From NCBI GenBank assembly GCA_937879855.1, contig CALFMO010000020.1, positions 22,304 through 86,303 on the forward strand: 64,000 bases of DNA, written 5' to 3'. Each line of letters opens with the position of its first letter. Position 1 is the first letter of the stretch. This stretch comes from an uncultured Acidobacteriaceae bacterium (GTDB lineage Bacteria; Acidobacteriota; Terriglobia; Terriglobales; Acidobacteriaceae). Shown here one piece after another: positions 26,919 through 36,432 of this stretch. The position numbers and the translations under genes are program-made. The notes beneath the pieces were generated by a model, which saw only the letters and a list, made by a program, of their open reading frames with translations, had not been told where the DNA came from and made no database searches.

Positions 26919-26946
26919 CACTAAGGACACGAAGGTTCACGAAGGA
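26919..26946 (+). repeat. Short dispersed-type repeat word
   Basis: CCACTAAGGACACGAAGG followed by TTCACGAAGG, with an internal ACGAAGG direct repeat. This word is familiar from intergenic spacers of many genomes, but only one copy is present here. Confidence 0.4.
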
Positions 26947-27087
26947 AAACTGAACTGATCTCTTGTTTCACGAAGCTTCAGGAGAGCTTCAGAGAGAGAT
27001 GTGGTGATGGAGAAGCGCGCTACGTAGCGTTTACATCGCTCGTCCTCGAATCATGCAAACTGTCGCTGCTGCTAGACTAGAGCGCGC

Positions 27088-28386
27088 GTGACCACCGCAA
27101 AACGAAAACTCCACGGATGCGACGGACTGCTGCTGGTCAACATCGGCCAACTTCTCACGTTGCGCGGCACATCGGCTAAAGCAGGCCCACGGCGCGCCTC
27201 CGAACTTAAGGAACTCGGCATCATAAAAGACGGAGCTGTTTTGTGCCTGGGAGGGAAGATTGTTTCCCTCGGCGGCACCAAGGACGCGTTGCGCGATCCC
27301 TGGCTTCGAAAGAATCGCCGCAACGTTACAGAGATCGACTGCGCGGGACAAGTGGTGCTGCCGGGGTTTGTAGATTCACATACGCATCCCGTGTTTGTTG
27401 GCCCACGGCTGGTGGATTTCGAGAAGCGCATCGAGGGCGCTTCTTACACGGAAATTGCGGCCGCTGGCGGCGGCATTCGTTCCAGCCTGGAAGCGGTACG
27501 CAAGACGTCGAAGGCCGCGCTGGCGGCGAGAGTTACGACCATTCTGACTGAAATGGCGTCATACGGCACGACGACTGTGGAGGCCAAATCGGGCTACGGG
27601 CTCACAGTTGAATCGGAACTGAAATCGCTCGAGGCGATCCGGGACGCGGCACGCCGCTGGCCGGGAACGGTTGCAGCGACGCTGCTGGGCGCCCACGTCG
27701 TCCCAAAAGAATTTCAGGGCTGCTCACAAAAGTACATTGAGATCGTCTGTAAAGAGATGATCCCGCGGGCGGCTAAGCGGAAGCTCGCGCAATTCGTAGA
27801 CGTCTTCTGCGACAAGGGAGCGTTTACTGCGATTGAAACGGAACAGATCTTCGCAGCGGCTGAGAAGAATGGTTTGAGCGTGCGCGCCCACATGGGTCAG
27901 CTTTCCGAGACCGCGCTGTCGCCATTCTTGCGCTTCAATCCCGCATCGTTTGACCACATGGATCACGTGAGCGATGACGACATTTTGCAACTGGCAAAAC
28001 GCGACACGGTTGCCACGCTGGTGCCGGGAGCAAATTATTTTCTGGGATTGAAGGAATATGCGGACGCGCGCCGCTTGATTGACGCCGGCGTTCCGGTTGC
28101 GCTGGCGACGGACTACAATCCCGGCACTTCGCCGACCATGAGCATGCCCATGGCAATGTCGTTGGCGTGCACACAAATGAACATGTCGCCGGCGGAGGCA
28201 ATCGCGGCAGGCACAATTAACGGAGCGTGGGCTCTGCGGGTGGCAGACCGGAAGGGCAGCATCGAACCGGGAAAGGACGCTGATCTGGCGGTTTTCGCGG
28301 TCAAGGATTATCGCGAGATTCCGTACTGGTTCGGCGCCAACCACTGTGTGGCAACGGTTCTGAATGGAGTGCTAGAGCGGCCGTGA
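27088..28386 (+). CDS. hutI: Imidazolonepropionase
   Basis: Zinc/iron amidohydrolase that opens 4-imidazolone-5-propionate to formiminoglutamate in histidine breakdown; cytoplasmic. The 432-aa length is normal. Motifs: metal-binding GFVDSHTHPVFVG, then RIEGASYTEIAAAGGGIRSS, TTVEAKSGYGLT, LGAHVVPKEF, RAHMGQL and the catalytic-site ALATDYNPGTSPTMSM. The GTG start at 27088 has only a weak ribosome binding site. No hutU, hutH or other hut genes are in the window, so the rest of the pathway is elsewhere. Confidence 0.95.
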   Translation: MTTAKRKLHGCDGLLLVNIGQLLTLRGTSAKAGPRRASELKELGIIKDGAVLCLGGKIVSLGGTKDALRDPWLRKNRRNVTEIDCAGQVVLPGFVDSHTHPVFVGPRLVDFEKRIEGASYTEIAAAGGGIRSSLEAVRKTSKAALAARVTTILTEMASYGTTTVEAKSGYGLTVESELKSLEAIRDAARRWPGTVAATLLGAHVVPKEFQGCSQKYIEIVCKEMIPRAAKRKLAQFVDVFCDKGAFTAIETEQIFAAAEKNGLSVRAHMGQLSETALSPFLRFNPASFDHMDHVSDDDILQLAKRDTVATLVPGANYFLGLKEYADARRLIDAGVPVALATDYNPGTSPTMSMPMAMSLACTQMNMSPAEAIAAGTINGAWALRVADRKGSIEPGKDADLAVFAVKDYREIPYWFGANHCVATVLNGVLERP

Positions 28387-28497
28387 AGTTTCGCGGCGTC
28401 GCATTCGTATTACACTGGAGTGAAACGTCTGCGTTTGAGGAACTCCAACAAAAATCATAGGAATGAAGCCGTCCGATCTAACCTCCTGAGGGAAAAC

Positions 28498-29481
28498 ATG
28501 AAGCGCATTTTTGCAGTCATAACATTTTTGTTTCTTACAATCTCGCTGGCCGCCGCGCAAAGGTTGCCGGAAACTGCACGACCGGAGAATTACAAGCTCA
28601 GTTTCACGCCCGATCTCGATAAGGCTAAGTTCGAAGGCGATGAGACCATTGGGATCCGACTGCTGAGGGCATCCTCGGAAATCACGCTCAATGCGGTCGA
28701 CATCGATTTCCACGATGTCACGATCAGCAGCGGCGGCACGACGCAAAAGGCCAAGATCACGCCGCAAAAAGAAAAAGAAATGGTCATACTGAGCGTGGCG
28801 AAACCGCTCTCCGCTGGCCCGGCGACGGTGCACATCACTTACACCGGCATCCTGAATGATGAGATGCGCGGCTTGTATCTCGGCAAGGACGACAAGGGCC
28901 GCAAATACGCTGCCTCGCAGTTTGAGGCAACCGACGCGCGGCGCGCGTTCCCGTCCTTTGATGAGCCCGACTACAAAGCTACGTTCGACATAACGGCGGT
29001 GGCCGACAAGGGGCAGGTCGCGACTTCGAACCAGAAAGTTGTTTCTGATACTCCTGGCCCAGGCGACAAACATACAGTCCGTTTTGCCACGACTGCGAAG
29101 ATGTCTTCATATCTGGCGGCGCTGGTGGTGGGTAACTTCGAGTACGTTGAGGGGCAGGCTGACGGCACTCCGATTCGGGTTTACGCGACACCCGGCAAGA
29201 AAGAACTGGGCACGTTCGCGCTCGATGTCGCGACTCACGTTCTGCAGTATTACGACCACTATTTCGGGATCAAGTATCCCTATGGAAAGCTGGACTTGAT
29301 CGGCCTGCCCGACTTTTCCGCGGGAGCGATGGAGAATACAGGCTGCATCACTTTCCGTGAAGTGGTGCTTCTTATCGACGAAAAGCAAGGCTCCATCGGC
29401 TTGAAGAAAGAGATTGCCGGGGTGATCGCGCACGAGATGGCGCACCAATGGTTTGGCGACCTGGTGACCATGAACTGGTGA
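28498..29481 (+). pseudogene. M1 zinc aminopeptidase, N-terminal part (broken by 14-bp duplication)
   Basis: ATG 28498 follows GAGGG at 28488-28492. A signal peptide (KRIFAVITFLFLTISLAAAQ) indicates export. The M1 N-terminal beta domain leads to the exopeptidase motif GAMEN (in SAGAMENTGCITF) and the zinc motif HEMAH (His312, Glu313, His316). The frame then reads WFGDLVTMNW and stops at TGA 29479-29481, because CTGGTGACCATGAA is repeated exactly (29461-29474 and 29475-29488). Taking one copy away restores DLVTMKWWDDVWLNEGF, the normal M1 sequence with the third zinc ligand, and a single protein of 872 aa. As read, this fragment lacks the third ligand and the entire C-terminal half. Confidence 0.88.
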
Positions 29482-31130
29482 CCATGAAGTGGTGGGACGA
29501 CGTTTGGCTCAATGAAGGATTCGCCACATGGATGTCGAGCAAGCCCATCGAAGCCTGGAAACCAGAATGGAATTTCAACCTGGATGACGTGAGCGATACC
29601 GGAAACACACTCAACCAGGATTCGTTAGCAAATACGCGTCCCATCCATCAGGCGGCGGATACACCGGCGCAGATTCAGGAACTGTTCGACGGAATCGCTT
29701 ACGGCAAGGCCGCAGCCGTGCTGCGCATGCTGGAATCGTATCTGGGAGAAGAAACTTTTCGGGCTGGCGTGAACGCCTATCTGCAGAAGCACGAATACGC
29801 CAATGCGACGGCGGATGATTTCTGGGATGCGCAGGCTGAAACATCTAAAAAGCCAGTCGACAAGATTATGCCGACATGGGTGAAGCAACCGGGCGCTCCG
29901 ATTGTCAATGTCAAGGCGCACTGTTCAGGCAATTCCACCGACGTGACTCTGGATCAGCACCGGTACTTTTTCGACCGGACTAAGTTCGAAGCGGCCAATG
30001 ATGAACTCTGGCAGATTCCGCTGTGCTTGCGGGGTTCGGCGAGCGGCAAAGATGTGAAGTGCGTAGTGATGACTAAGAAGGAAGAGACAGTTACTCTGCC
30101 CGGTTGCTCAACGTGGGTTCTGACCAACGCCGGCGCAACCGGGTACTATCGAACTGCCTACCCGGCGGAGGCAGTGCGCGCTCTGGCCAGCGATGCGGAG
30201 ACAAAGTTGAGCCCTGCGGAACGAATCGCCACTGAGAACGACATCTGGGCGTCGGTGCGGGTGGGCCGCGAACCGGTGGGCGACTATCTTGCCTTCGCGC
30301 AAGGTTTGCAGTCGGATCGCAACCGCGCGGTGATTCAAGACCTTCTAGGAGAATTGAGTTACATCGGCCAAAATCTGGTGAGCGATGGCGATCGTGATGA
30401 ATACCGGAGTTGGTTGCGTCAGTACCTGGCTCCCGCGATGAAGGATGTGGGATACGAGCCCAAAGCTGGAGAGGGCGACGAACAACGGGCCTTGCGCTCT
30501 GACCTGTTCCGCGCACTGGGCTATGATGCCCGCGATCCGAGAACCCTTGAGGAAGCGCGCAAGATTGCGGAAAAAGCTTTGTCCGATCCGGCGTCGGTCG
30601 ACAGCACTATGGCTGGTGTCGCGCTGGCACTCGCCGCACTGGACGGGGATGCTGCGTTTTATGATCGGGTGATGGCGGCCACAAAGAACGCGAAATCGCC
30701 GGAAGAATACTACACCTATCTCGACACGCTGCCCCGCTTCAGCGAGTTGAGCCTCTTACAGCGCACGCTGGACTTTGCCATTTCGCCGGAAGTGCGATCG
30801 CAGGACGCGTTGGCGTTGATTACCGCGGTCATGCGCAATCCGGCGGGCCGAGAGTTGGCTTGGAATTTCATTCGATCGCAGTGGGACGCAGTTGCGAAGG
30901 CGGGAGGCCCCTTTGCCAGTGCTGAAGTCGTGGGCGCCACTGGACGTTTCTGCGACGCCGGCTTAAGGGATCAGGTGACGGAATTCTTTTCCGAGCACAA
31001 GGTGGCAGCCGCGGAGCGGACGTACAAACAATCGATCGAACGCATTAACAACTGCGTCGATTTCAAGTCGCAACAGGAACCGCAACTGGCTTCGTGGCTG
31101 GGAAAGCACAGCGCGACCCACGGGGAATAA
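29448..31130 (+). pseudogene. M1 zinc aminopeptidase, C-terminal part
   Basis: Continuation of the preceding gene in a frame shifted by the 14-bp duplication. Correct sequence resumes in the second copy (VTMKWWDDVWLNEGFATWM, containing the third zinc ligand Glu) and goes on through the M1 catalytic-domain helices (AYGKAAAVLRMLESYLG) to the ERAP1-like helical C-terminal domain, ending near LASWLGKHSATHGE. ATG 29448 overlaps the N-terminal part by 34 bp and might allow re-initiation, but that product would lack HExxH and be inactive alone. Confidence 0.85.
29461..29488 (+). repeat. Perfect 14-bp tandem duplication in the M1 zinc motif
   Basis: Two adjacent identical copies of CTGGTGACCATGAA. 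Fourteen is not a multiple of three, so the duplication alone accounts for the frameshift. Confidence 0.97.
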
Positions 31131-31180
31131 ATTGCATAAGGAAACGCGCTCCTGCCTGGGAGGGCGCGCTGCATTGGGGG

Positions 31181-31933
31181 CTAAAGATTGATTCCGAAGA
31201 GTTCCCGAAGGGCGCTATTCCACTCGCTTTCGGAGGACAGCGTTCTCTCCTGGCGCTGGCCGTTGCGGGTCACGATCAGTTTCATCCCTGACAAGGTGAT
31301 TCGGCCGTCGGGAGTGGCTCGCGAACAGATACGGTTTTGGGTGAAATGCGATTCGGGCGAAGTCTGGTGATAATGGCACATGCCCGCGAAATCGCCCAAA
31401 CTATGCGGCTTCAGCGCAAAGGAATATTGCCGCTTCCAGCTTCCATTGGATTCGAGCTTTTCCAACTGCAGACGTTCTTTGAATTGCATCAGACGAAACG
31501 CTCCTGCGGGGTCCACCTGTTCCCTGACGGATTCCAACCGCAGCGGCTCGAGAAATAATTCTCCGAAACCTACGTCGGCCAGCCACGGATTTTGCAGATC
31601 GACGCACAGGGTCAGGTGATCGAATTCCGGGCCTTCACCACCCGCGTCTCTGGCGACACGCGCGGAGAGGAGCGTGGTCTGGAATCCAAGCGCCCGGAGC
31701 AGAGCCGCGAACGCGCTGTTTAGTTCGTAGCAGAATCCGCCGCGCCGCTGGTCGACGATCTTGTGAAGAATGGCGTCTTCGTCGAGGAGAATCTTGCGTG
31801 CGAGCGGAATATCAAGGTTCTCGAATGGAACGGCGAGCAGGTGCGCACGATGGATGGCGCGAAGGGCATCAGCAGTTCGCACGGTTGGACCGGAGTAGTT
31901 GATGCGGGACAGATAAGCTTGAACGTCGATCAT
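31181..31933 (-). CDS. nat: Arylamine N-acetyltransferase
   Basis: Transfers acetyl from acetyl-CoA to arylamines, hydrazines or similar amines by a ping-pong mechanism. 250 aa. The Cys-His-Asp triad is visible: Cys68 in RRGGFCYELN, His106 in EFDHLTL and Asp120 in WLADVGFGE. The conserved VPFENLDIPL is also present. It is downstream of holA by 60 bp and on the same strand, so it may be the last gene of the minus-strand cluster. A weak hairpin (CGCGC...GCGCG, 31145-31168) in the 50-bp convergent spacer might terminate it. Confidence 0.93.
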   Translation of the reverse strand: MIDVQAYLSRINYSGPTVRTADALRAIHRAHLLAVPFENLDIPLARKILLDEDAILHKIVDQRRGGFCYELNSAFAALLRALGFQTTLLSARVARDAGGEGPEFDHLTLCVDLQNPWLADVGFGELFLEPLRLESVREQVDPAGAFRLMQFKERLQLEKLESNGSWKRQYSFALKPHSLGDFAGMCHYHQTSPESHFTQNRICSRATPDGRITLSGMKLIVTRNGQRQERTLSSESEWNSALRELFGINL

Positions 31934-31993
31934 GAAACTGCACCGAGAGCGAATTGTGAAGGGCTGAAAGCTGATGTCTGACAGCTGTTCTTG

Positions 31994-33118
31994 TTACACC
32001 GGCAACTGGTCCTGCATCCAGACCGGAGTTTCAGGTTTGGGCTCGCTGGTCAAGTCGATGACCAGACGCTCGAGCACCATGCGCTTGCTCACGGGATTCG
32101 AGCGCAGAGCGAGGTCGGCCTTGGCGACGAGGCGGATGGCGCGCGTCAGTTCGCGGCGGGATTTGTAGCGGCGGGCCTGCTTGATGATGTCGTCCGCGGC
32201 GAAGGGTGGCACGCGAAAGCCCTGCCACAGCGCGGCCCACAGCATGCGCTGGTCGCGGACGTTGCGCTCGAGAATCACCAGCATCTGGCGGAAGGTTTTT
32301 GCCAGCATGTAGATGTGTCCGATGGCCGCTTCTTCGCCTTCACCGGAGAGAAGAATCGCGTCGAGAATTTCGAGCGCGCGCACCCGCTCTTTGGCGGAGA
32401 TAGCGTCGGTCAATTCGTAAAGCGAGCGCTGCTTGGCGGCGAGCACCATGGTTTCGACGTCGCCCAGCGTGATGCGTTCTTTCTCGCCAACGTAGAGAAT
32501 CAACTTTTCCAGTTCGTTGGAAATCATCATCATGTCGCCGCCGAGCGCGTCGACCAGTTCGCGAGCGCCGTCGGCGTCGATTTTCACACCGCGACCGGTA
32601 CAGTAATCCGAAATCCAGCGGACCGCCTCGCCCTCTTCCACACGCGCCAGCTCCACGATGCCGCAATACTGGCCCATAGTTTCGCGAATGCGCTGGTAGC
32701 GTTCCTTGTCCTGCATCTCCATGCGGCGGACGTCGGCGGGAATACTGATGTGGTCGGCGACAAAAATCAGGAGCGCGTCGGGATTCGGGTTCTTGCAGTA
32801 GTCCTCGATAGCAGCGAGTTTTTCTTCGTTCGAACCGCGACCGAAAAGATTCTTCACGCCGCGCACGAAAAAGACCTGGAAGGGCGCCATCAGCGAGGGC
32901 GTGCGGGCGCGATCGAGAATCTCCGCCAGATCGGTGTCGGCGAGATCGAACTCGAAGAAGCTGAAGTCGCGCAGATCGGCCGGGACCAGGTGCTCGAGGA
33001 TGGCATCGCGAAAGCGCTTGCGGAAGAAGGCTTCATCGCCCACGAAGACGTAGGCCGCACGCAGCTTGCGCGATTCCAGTTCGCTGACGAAGCGCTCGGC
33101 CTGGGCGAAGGCTCGCAT
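31994..33118 (-). CDS. holA: DNA polymerase III delta subunit
   Basis: Clamp-loader subunit that opens the beta ring. 374 aa; ATG at 33116-33118 after AGGAG. Recognisable segments: AAYVFVGDEAFFRKRFRDAI, TPSLMAPFQVFFVRGVKNLF, LIFVADHIS, LVDALGGDMMMISNELEKLILY and the C-terminal helical domain LYMLAKTFRQMLV-type sequence. No Walker motif, as expected of delta. The long open frame on the opposite strand over the same bases is a shadow caused by GC bias. It sits downstream of lptE, an arrangement known from many bacteria. Confidence 0.92.
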   Translation of the reverse strand: MRAFAQAERFVSELESRKLRAAYVFVGDEAFFRKRFRDAILEHLVPADLRDFSFFEFDLADTDLAEILDRARTPSLMAPFQVFFVRGVKNLFGRGSNEEKLAAIEDYCKNPNPDALLIFVADHISIPADVRRMEMQDKERYQRIRETMGQYCGIVELARVEEGEAVRWISDYCTGRGVKIDADGARELVDALGGDMMMISNELEKLILYVGEKERITLGDVETMVLAAKQRSLYELTDAISAKERVRALEILDAILLSGEGEEAAIGHIYMLAKTFRQMLVILERNVRDQRMLWAALWQGFRVPPFAADDIIKQARRYKSRRELTRAIRLVAKADLALRSNPVSKRMVLERLVIDLTSEPKPETPVWMQDQLPV

Positions 33119-33233
33119 CAGATCGCTCCTGTGTTTGCGACGGTCATTATTTTCGAATGTAGCATTGAGAATTCAATTCGCAAAGTGGTCGGGCGTGAAC
33201 GTTGGTTGCGAGGGTATTTGCCGGAGGACTGGC

Positions 33234-33284
33234 TGCGAGGGCAAGATGCCCTCGCGAGAGCCGGCGGGACGCCGGCGCTACGGT
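33234..33284. repeat. Dispersed double-hairpin repeat, family B, copy 1
   Basis: TGCGAGGGCAAGATGCCCTCGC followed by GCCGGCGGGACGCCGGC and GCTACGGT. A copy with the same plan is at 50610-50660. Located between lptE and holA. Confidence 0.85.
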
Positions 33285-33303
33285 GACAAAAACAATTCAT
33301 CTT

Positions 33304-33834
33304 CTAAAATCCCTCGAGGATGTTGGAGACTAGCGTACGGGCGAAATCCTGGGAGAGGCGCCGGAAGGCCGGGGAATCTTCCTCAAAAAAGCTAGGCAGA
33401 TCCTGCGATACTTCGTATTGTTCGCGAAATAAGTACGCCGGATTCTGGTAAAGAACCTTGCCATCGCGGTCGGTGAGCGTCACCCGAATGCTGACCACCA
33501 CCAGGACGCTGGCTGCCTGACCCGTGGATGTGTTGTAGGTGAGCGGTGAGGCGGCGGTGGAAAGGACGGTGCCGCGTAAGGTGGCGTCGGCATCTTCTCC
33601 GGGATCGTTGAGGATGCGGTAGTGAGTGCGCGTGTTGAATTCGCGAACCACCGCGGCGGTCAACATCTGCTCGATGCGGTAGGTGAGCGTCTCGTTCTTG
33701 AAGGCCGGGATGGCGATGGTCTTGACGTTCTGCGGAAGCTGCGCCACGTGGCCAGCGGTGTGGTAACCGCATCCGGCATTGAGGAAAAGTAAAAAGAACG
33801 CGAACGCCATTGGGCGTTTCGCTCGTAATTTCAT
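33304..33834 (-). CDS. lptE: LPS-assembly lipoprotein LptE
   Basis: Outer-membrane lipoprotein that plugs LptD and helps place LPS in the outer leaflet. 176 aa from the ATG at 33832-33834; its ATGA overlaps the stop of the upstream gene by four bases. Signal peptide RPMAFAFFLLFLNAGCG with lipid-accepting Cys. The LptE core LPQNVKTIAIPAFKNETLTY, then VVREFNTRTHYRILND and DADATLRGTVLS is typical. It signals a didermal, LPS-bearing organism. lptD is not in this window. Confidence 0.88.
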   Translation of the reverse strand: MKLRAKRPMAFAFFLLFLNAGCGYHTAGHVAQLPQNVKTIAIPAFKNETLTYRIEQMLTAAVVREFNTRTHYRILNDPGEDADATLRGTVLSTAASPLTYNTSTGQAASVLVVVSIRVTLTDRDGKVLYQNPAYLFREQYEVSQDLPSFFEEDSPAFRRLSQDFARTLVSNILEGF

Positions 33835-34907
33835 TGAATCTTTCCTGTTGGGCGAGTGGCTGTCATGCTCTCGGCACATTCCACGGCGGTCAGGGCCGAG
33901 ATGCGGAGATTGTCGGCAGCCGCCCACAGCCAGACGCCATTCGGTTGAGCGGGATCGAGCTTCAGCGAAAGCTGAATATCCGCCTGTCCCGCGGAACTCA
34001 CGTTGGTCGGAGACTCTTCATCTGCGCCAGGAATCGCAACGTGATCGCCGGCCAACGCTTGCGATAGAGCCTGCACCTCCACCGGTTGATTCATCTCCAA
34101 AAAGAGAGCCAGCGCATGGCCGTGAAAGATTGGGGCCTGCAACAGCATGAGCGAGGGTTGGGAAGCATCGGTGGCGGCAATTTTCTGGTAATGACGAAGG
34201 ATGCGGGCCTCGACGGAATCGAGCGTGGGCTGCGACTTCTGGCCGTAGCGAGCCACCATGTTGAAAGCCACTTGCGCGTCGAAGACGTCTTTCGGAAGCG
34301 GCTGGAAGGAAAGCAGGTTCACCGTTTGCTGGTGCAACTCGTCCATGCCGCGTTGTCCGTGCTCCGAAGCTGGTTCAAAAACTGTGGCGACAGCGCGCGA
34401 TATCATGCCGGCTTTTTTTGCGCGCGATAGAAGCAGAGCCAGAGTCACGGCGACCGGATGCGCGGTCACGCATGGGCCGGGTTGCAGCTCTGGAGCGGGA
34501 CTTTGGCCGCGTTCGCGTTCCACCCACAGAGAGCGCACGCTCGCGCCTGGCTCGTTTTCTAAAGCAGCGGATAGATCGATGATGGCGCTTCCCGCATCGC
34601 GCGCATCTTTCCAATTCTTGCGCGTGGTGTCCATATCGGAAGCGAAGAAAGTAAAATCAACGTTTTCGAACTGCTCGGCGCGCACTCTTTGGATAAAACT
34701 GATCTCGTCGCCCATGGCCTCGAGTTGGCCCATGGATTCGTCGTCATCGAGCAAGCGTATATCGGCTGCCGGGAAGTTGCGCTCGTTGAGCATCTCGGCC
34801 ACTTCCTTCCCTTTGAGCGAGGCGGCACCGACGATCGCGGCGCGATAGAGATTTCCACGGGCTGCGAGTGGATGCGGAGCAGGCGGTGACTTGACGGGAT
34901 CGTTCAT
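33831..34907 (-). CDS. Asd/ArgC-fold dehydrogenase-like protein lacking the catalytic cysteine
   Basis: 358 aa with the aspartate-semialdehyde dehydrogenase layout: NADP-binding Rossmann start YRAAIVGAASLKGKEVAEML, ASDMDTTRK, SAIIDLSAALE, and C-terminal dimerisation segments including FHGHALALFLEM. However the active-site stretch, which in Asd reads like NPNCST, is here AHPVAVT, with Ala in the Cys position, and the usual RVPV is QAPI. It is therefore probably not an active Asd; it may be a structural or regulatory relative. It overlaps pssA upstream and lptE downstream by four bases each, so it is translated with phospholipid and LPS genes. Confidence 0.75.
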   Translation of the reverse strand: MNDPVKSPPAPHPLAARGNLYRAAIVGAASLKGKEVAEMLNERNFPAADIRLLDDDESMGQLEAMGDEISFIQRVRAEQFENVDFTFFASDMDTTRKNWKDARDAGSAIIDLSAALENEPGASVRSLWVERERGQSPAPELQPGPCVTAHPVAVTLALLLSRAKKAGMISRAVATVFEPASEHGQRGMDELHQQTVNLLSFQPLPKDVFDAQVAFNMVARYGQKSQPTLDSVEARILRHYQKIAATDASQPSLMLLQAPIFHGHALALFLEMNQPVEVQALSQALAGDHVAIPGADEESPTNVSSAGQADIQLSLKLDPAQPNGVWLWAAADNLRISALTAVECAESMTATRPTGKIQ

Positions 34908-35764
34908 GAGGCCTGCGAGGCCTCCTTGTAGGGCGGCGGGGGGCGTCTACCGCGGCGGCGGAAGATCCACTGCAAACGCCAGAAAATTCCAGAGACCATG
35001 TAGAGCAGCGCAATCGCAAACAACATTTTGCGCGAGAAGAAGAAAATCAGGCCAAATAGTGCCGCCAACAAAACGATCAACCGGAAGGGATGGCGCGAGC
35101 GGAAGTCAATGTCTTTGAAGCTGTAAAAGCGCCAAGTACTGACCATGAGATAACCCACAGTCGTCACCATTGCGGACCAGGCGAGTGCGGTATAGAAAGA
35201 CTCGAGCGGCTCACCGGCGGTGAAGTGCACCACGGCTGCAATCACGCCTGCCCCCGCCGGAATCGGCATGCCCACAAAATATTTCTTCCCGGGGCGACCG
35301 GGGTTCGAAGGCTGCGGGTTGGTGGTGATGTTGAAGCGCGCCAGGCGGCTCGCTCCTGCAATCAGAAAAAGAAAGGCAGCAATCGCCCCGAGTTGCGCCA
35401 GCTTGAAAGTCCACTTTCCCTCGGTAAGCAGCACCGTGGGCATCAGGTGGAAGCCCCATGTCCAAGCCAGCATCGCGGGAGCAACGCCGAACGTTACTAC
35501 ATCCGCCAACGAATCGAGTTCTCTGCCGAAATCGCTGCTGGTCCCGGTCATGCGTGCAATACGGCCGTCGAGCCCATCGAACAGCACGGCAAATCCAATC
35601 GCTTTGGCTGCATTGTCCAAGTGCCAGAAATCGATGGCGGTGGCGTGCATGGTCTCGAGGATGGCGTAATAGCCGAATGCCATATTCGCCGTCGTGAATA
35701 GCGAGGGAAGGATGTACATCCCCTTGCTCTGCCGGCCTCGTTTTTTGGGAGCGGCTGTATCCAT
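34904..35764 (-). CDS. pssA: CDP-diacylglycerol-serine O-phosphatidyltransferase
   Basis: Makes phosphatidylserine from CDP-diacylglycerol and serine in the inner membrane; the product is used by Psd, encoded immediately upstream. 286 aa. The CDP-alcohol phosphotransferase signature is complete: DGLDGRIARMTG...FGRELDSLAD (DG-x2-AR-x8-G-x3-D-x3-D pattern). About seven TM helices. Its ATG shares one base with the psd stop (TGATG) and its end overlaps the Asd-like start by four bases. Confidence 0.95.
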   Translation of the reverse strand: MDTAAPKKRGRQSKGMYILPSLFTTANMAFGYYAILETMHATAIDFWHLDNAAKAIGFAVLFDGLDGRIARMTGTSSDFGRELDSLADVVTFGVAPAMLAWTWGFHLMPTVLLTEGKWTFKLAQLGAIAAFLFLIAGASRLARFNITTNPQPSNPGRPGKKYFVGMPIPAGAGVIAAVVHFTAGEPLESFYTALAWSAMVTTVGYLMVSTWRFYSFKDIDFRSRHPFRLIVLLAALFGLIFFFSRKMLFAIALLYMVSGIFWRLQWIFRRRGRRPPPPYKEASQAS

Positions 35765-36432
35765 CAGTGCGCCGCCCTCTCGGTGGCAGGAGTTTTACCC
35801 GCGCCGGTCAAGGCGGCTTGCGGCTGCAAGTAAGCAAGGATGCTGGAGCCGCCTTTGACGCGGTCGCCGATTTTTACGTTCATGCGGGCGGAGGCGTCGA
35901 GCAGAAGGTCGGTGCGCGAGCCGAACTTGATCAGGCCGACGCGCTGGCCGCGCTCGAGACGGTCTCCCAGTTTTGGATGAAACACGATTCGCCGCGCCAG
36001 CAGGCCCGCAATTTGCTTGAAGACAACTTTTTGGCCGTCGCCTTCCATGGTGACGATATTCTGCTCATTCTTGTCGGCGCAGACGGCGTTCATGGCATTC
36101 AGGAATTGGCCGTGCTGGTAGCGCACATCGCGTACGACTCCGGCGATCGGCGAGCGGTTCACATGCACGTCAATGACGCTGAGGAAAATGCTCACTCGCG
36201 TCTGCTGCTGGTTTCCGACAGTCACGGTTGAAACGTCGGTGACCTTGCCGTCAGCGGGTGATACTACCGCGCCGGGATCCTGCGGAATCGTGCGCTCGGG
36301 ATCGCGAAAGAACCAGAGAAAGAAAATCGCCAATAGACACGGGATGACCGCCCAGACGGGTCGGGTCAGCCAGCCGAGCAGAAGGGCGGCGACAATCAAG
36401 GCCAGCGCGTAGTAGTAGCCGTCACGAACCAT
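35764..36432 (-). CDS. psd: Phosphatidylserine decarboxylase (short form)
   Basis: Converts phosphatidylserine to phosphatidylethanolamine using a pyruvoyl group made by self-cleavage. 222 aa from the ATG at 36430-36432 (an upstream TTG at 36444 is less likely). Two N-terminal TM helices, then SPADGKVTDVS, FLSVIDVHVNRSPIAG, and the cleavage site Gly-Ser in IKFGSRTDLLL, which would yield the alpha and beta chains. A TATAAT at 36444-36449 on this strand is only about 12 bases from the ATG, suggesting an almost leaderless mRNA. First gene of the psd-pssA-asd-like-lptE cluster. Confidence 0.93.
   Translation of the reverse strand: MVRDGYYYALALIVAALLLGWLTRPVWAVIPCLLAIFFLWFFRDPERTIPQDPGAVVSPADGKVTDVSTVTVGNQQQTRVSIFLSVIDVHVNRSPIAGVVRDVRYQHGQFLNAMNAVCADKNEQNIVTMEGDGQKVVFKQIAGLLARRIVFHPKLGDRLERGQRVGLIKFGSRTDLLLDASARMNVKIGDRVKGGSSILAYLQPQAALTGAGKTPATERAAH

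Noticed and set aside
31991..33286. Long plus-strand open frame (431 codons) opposite holA
   Set aside because: The minus-strand frame encodes a recognisable DNA polymerase III delta; the plus frame has His/Val/Gln-rich antisense composition and no motif.
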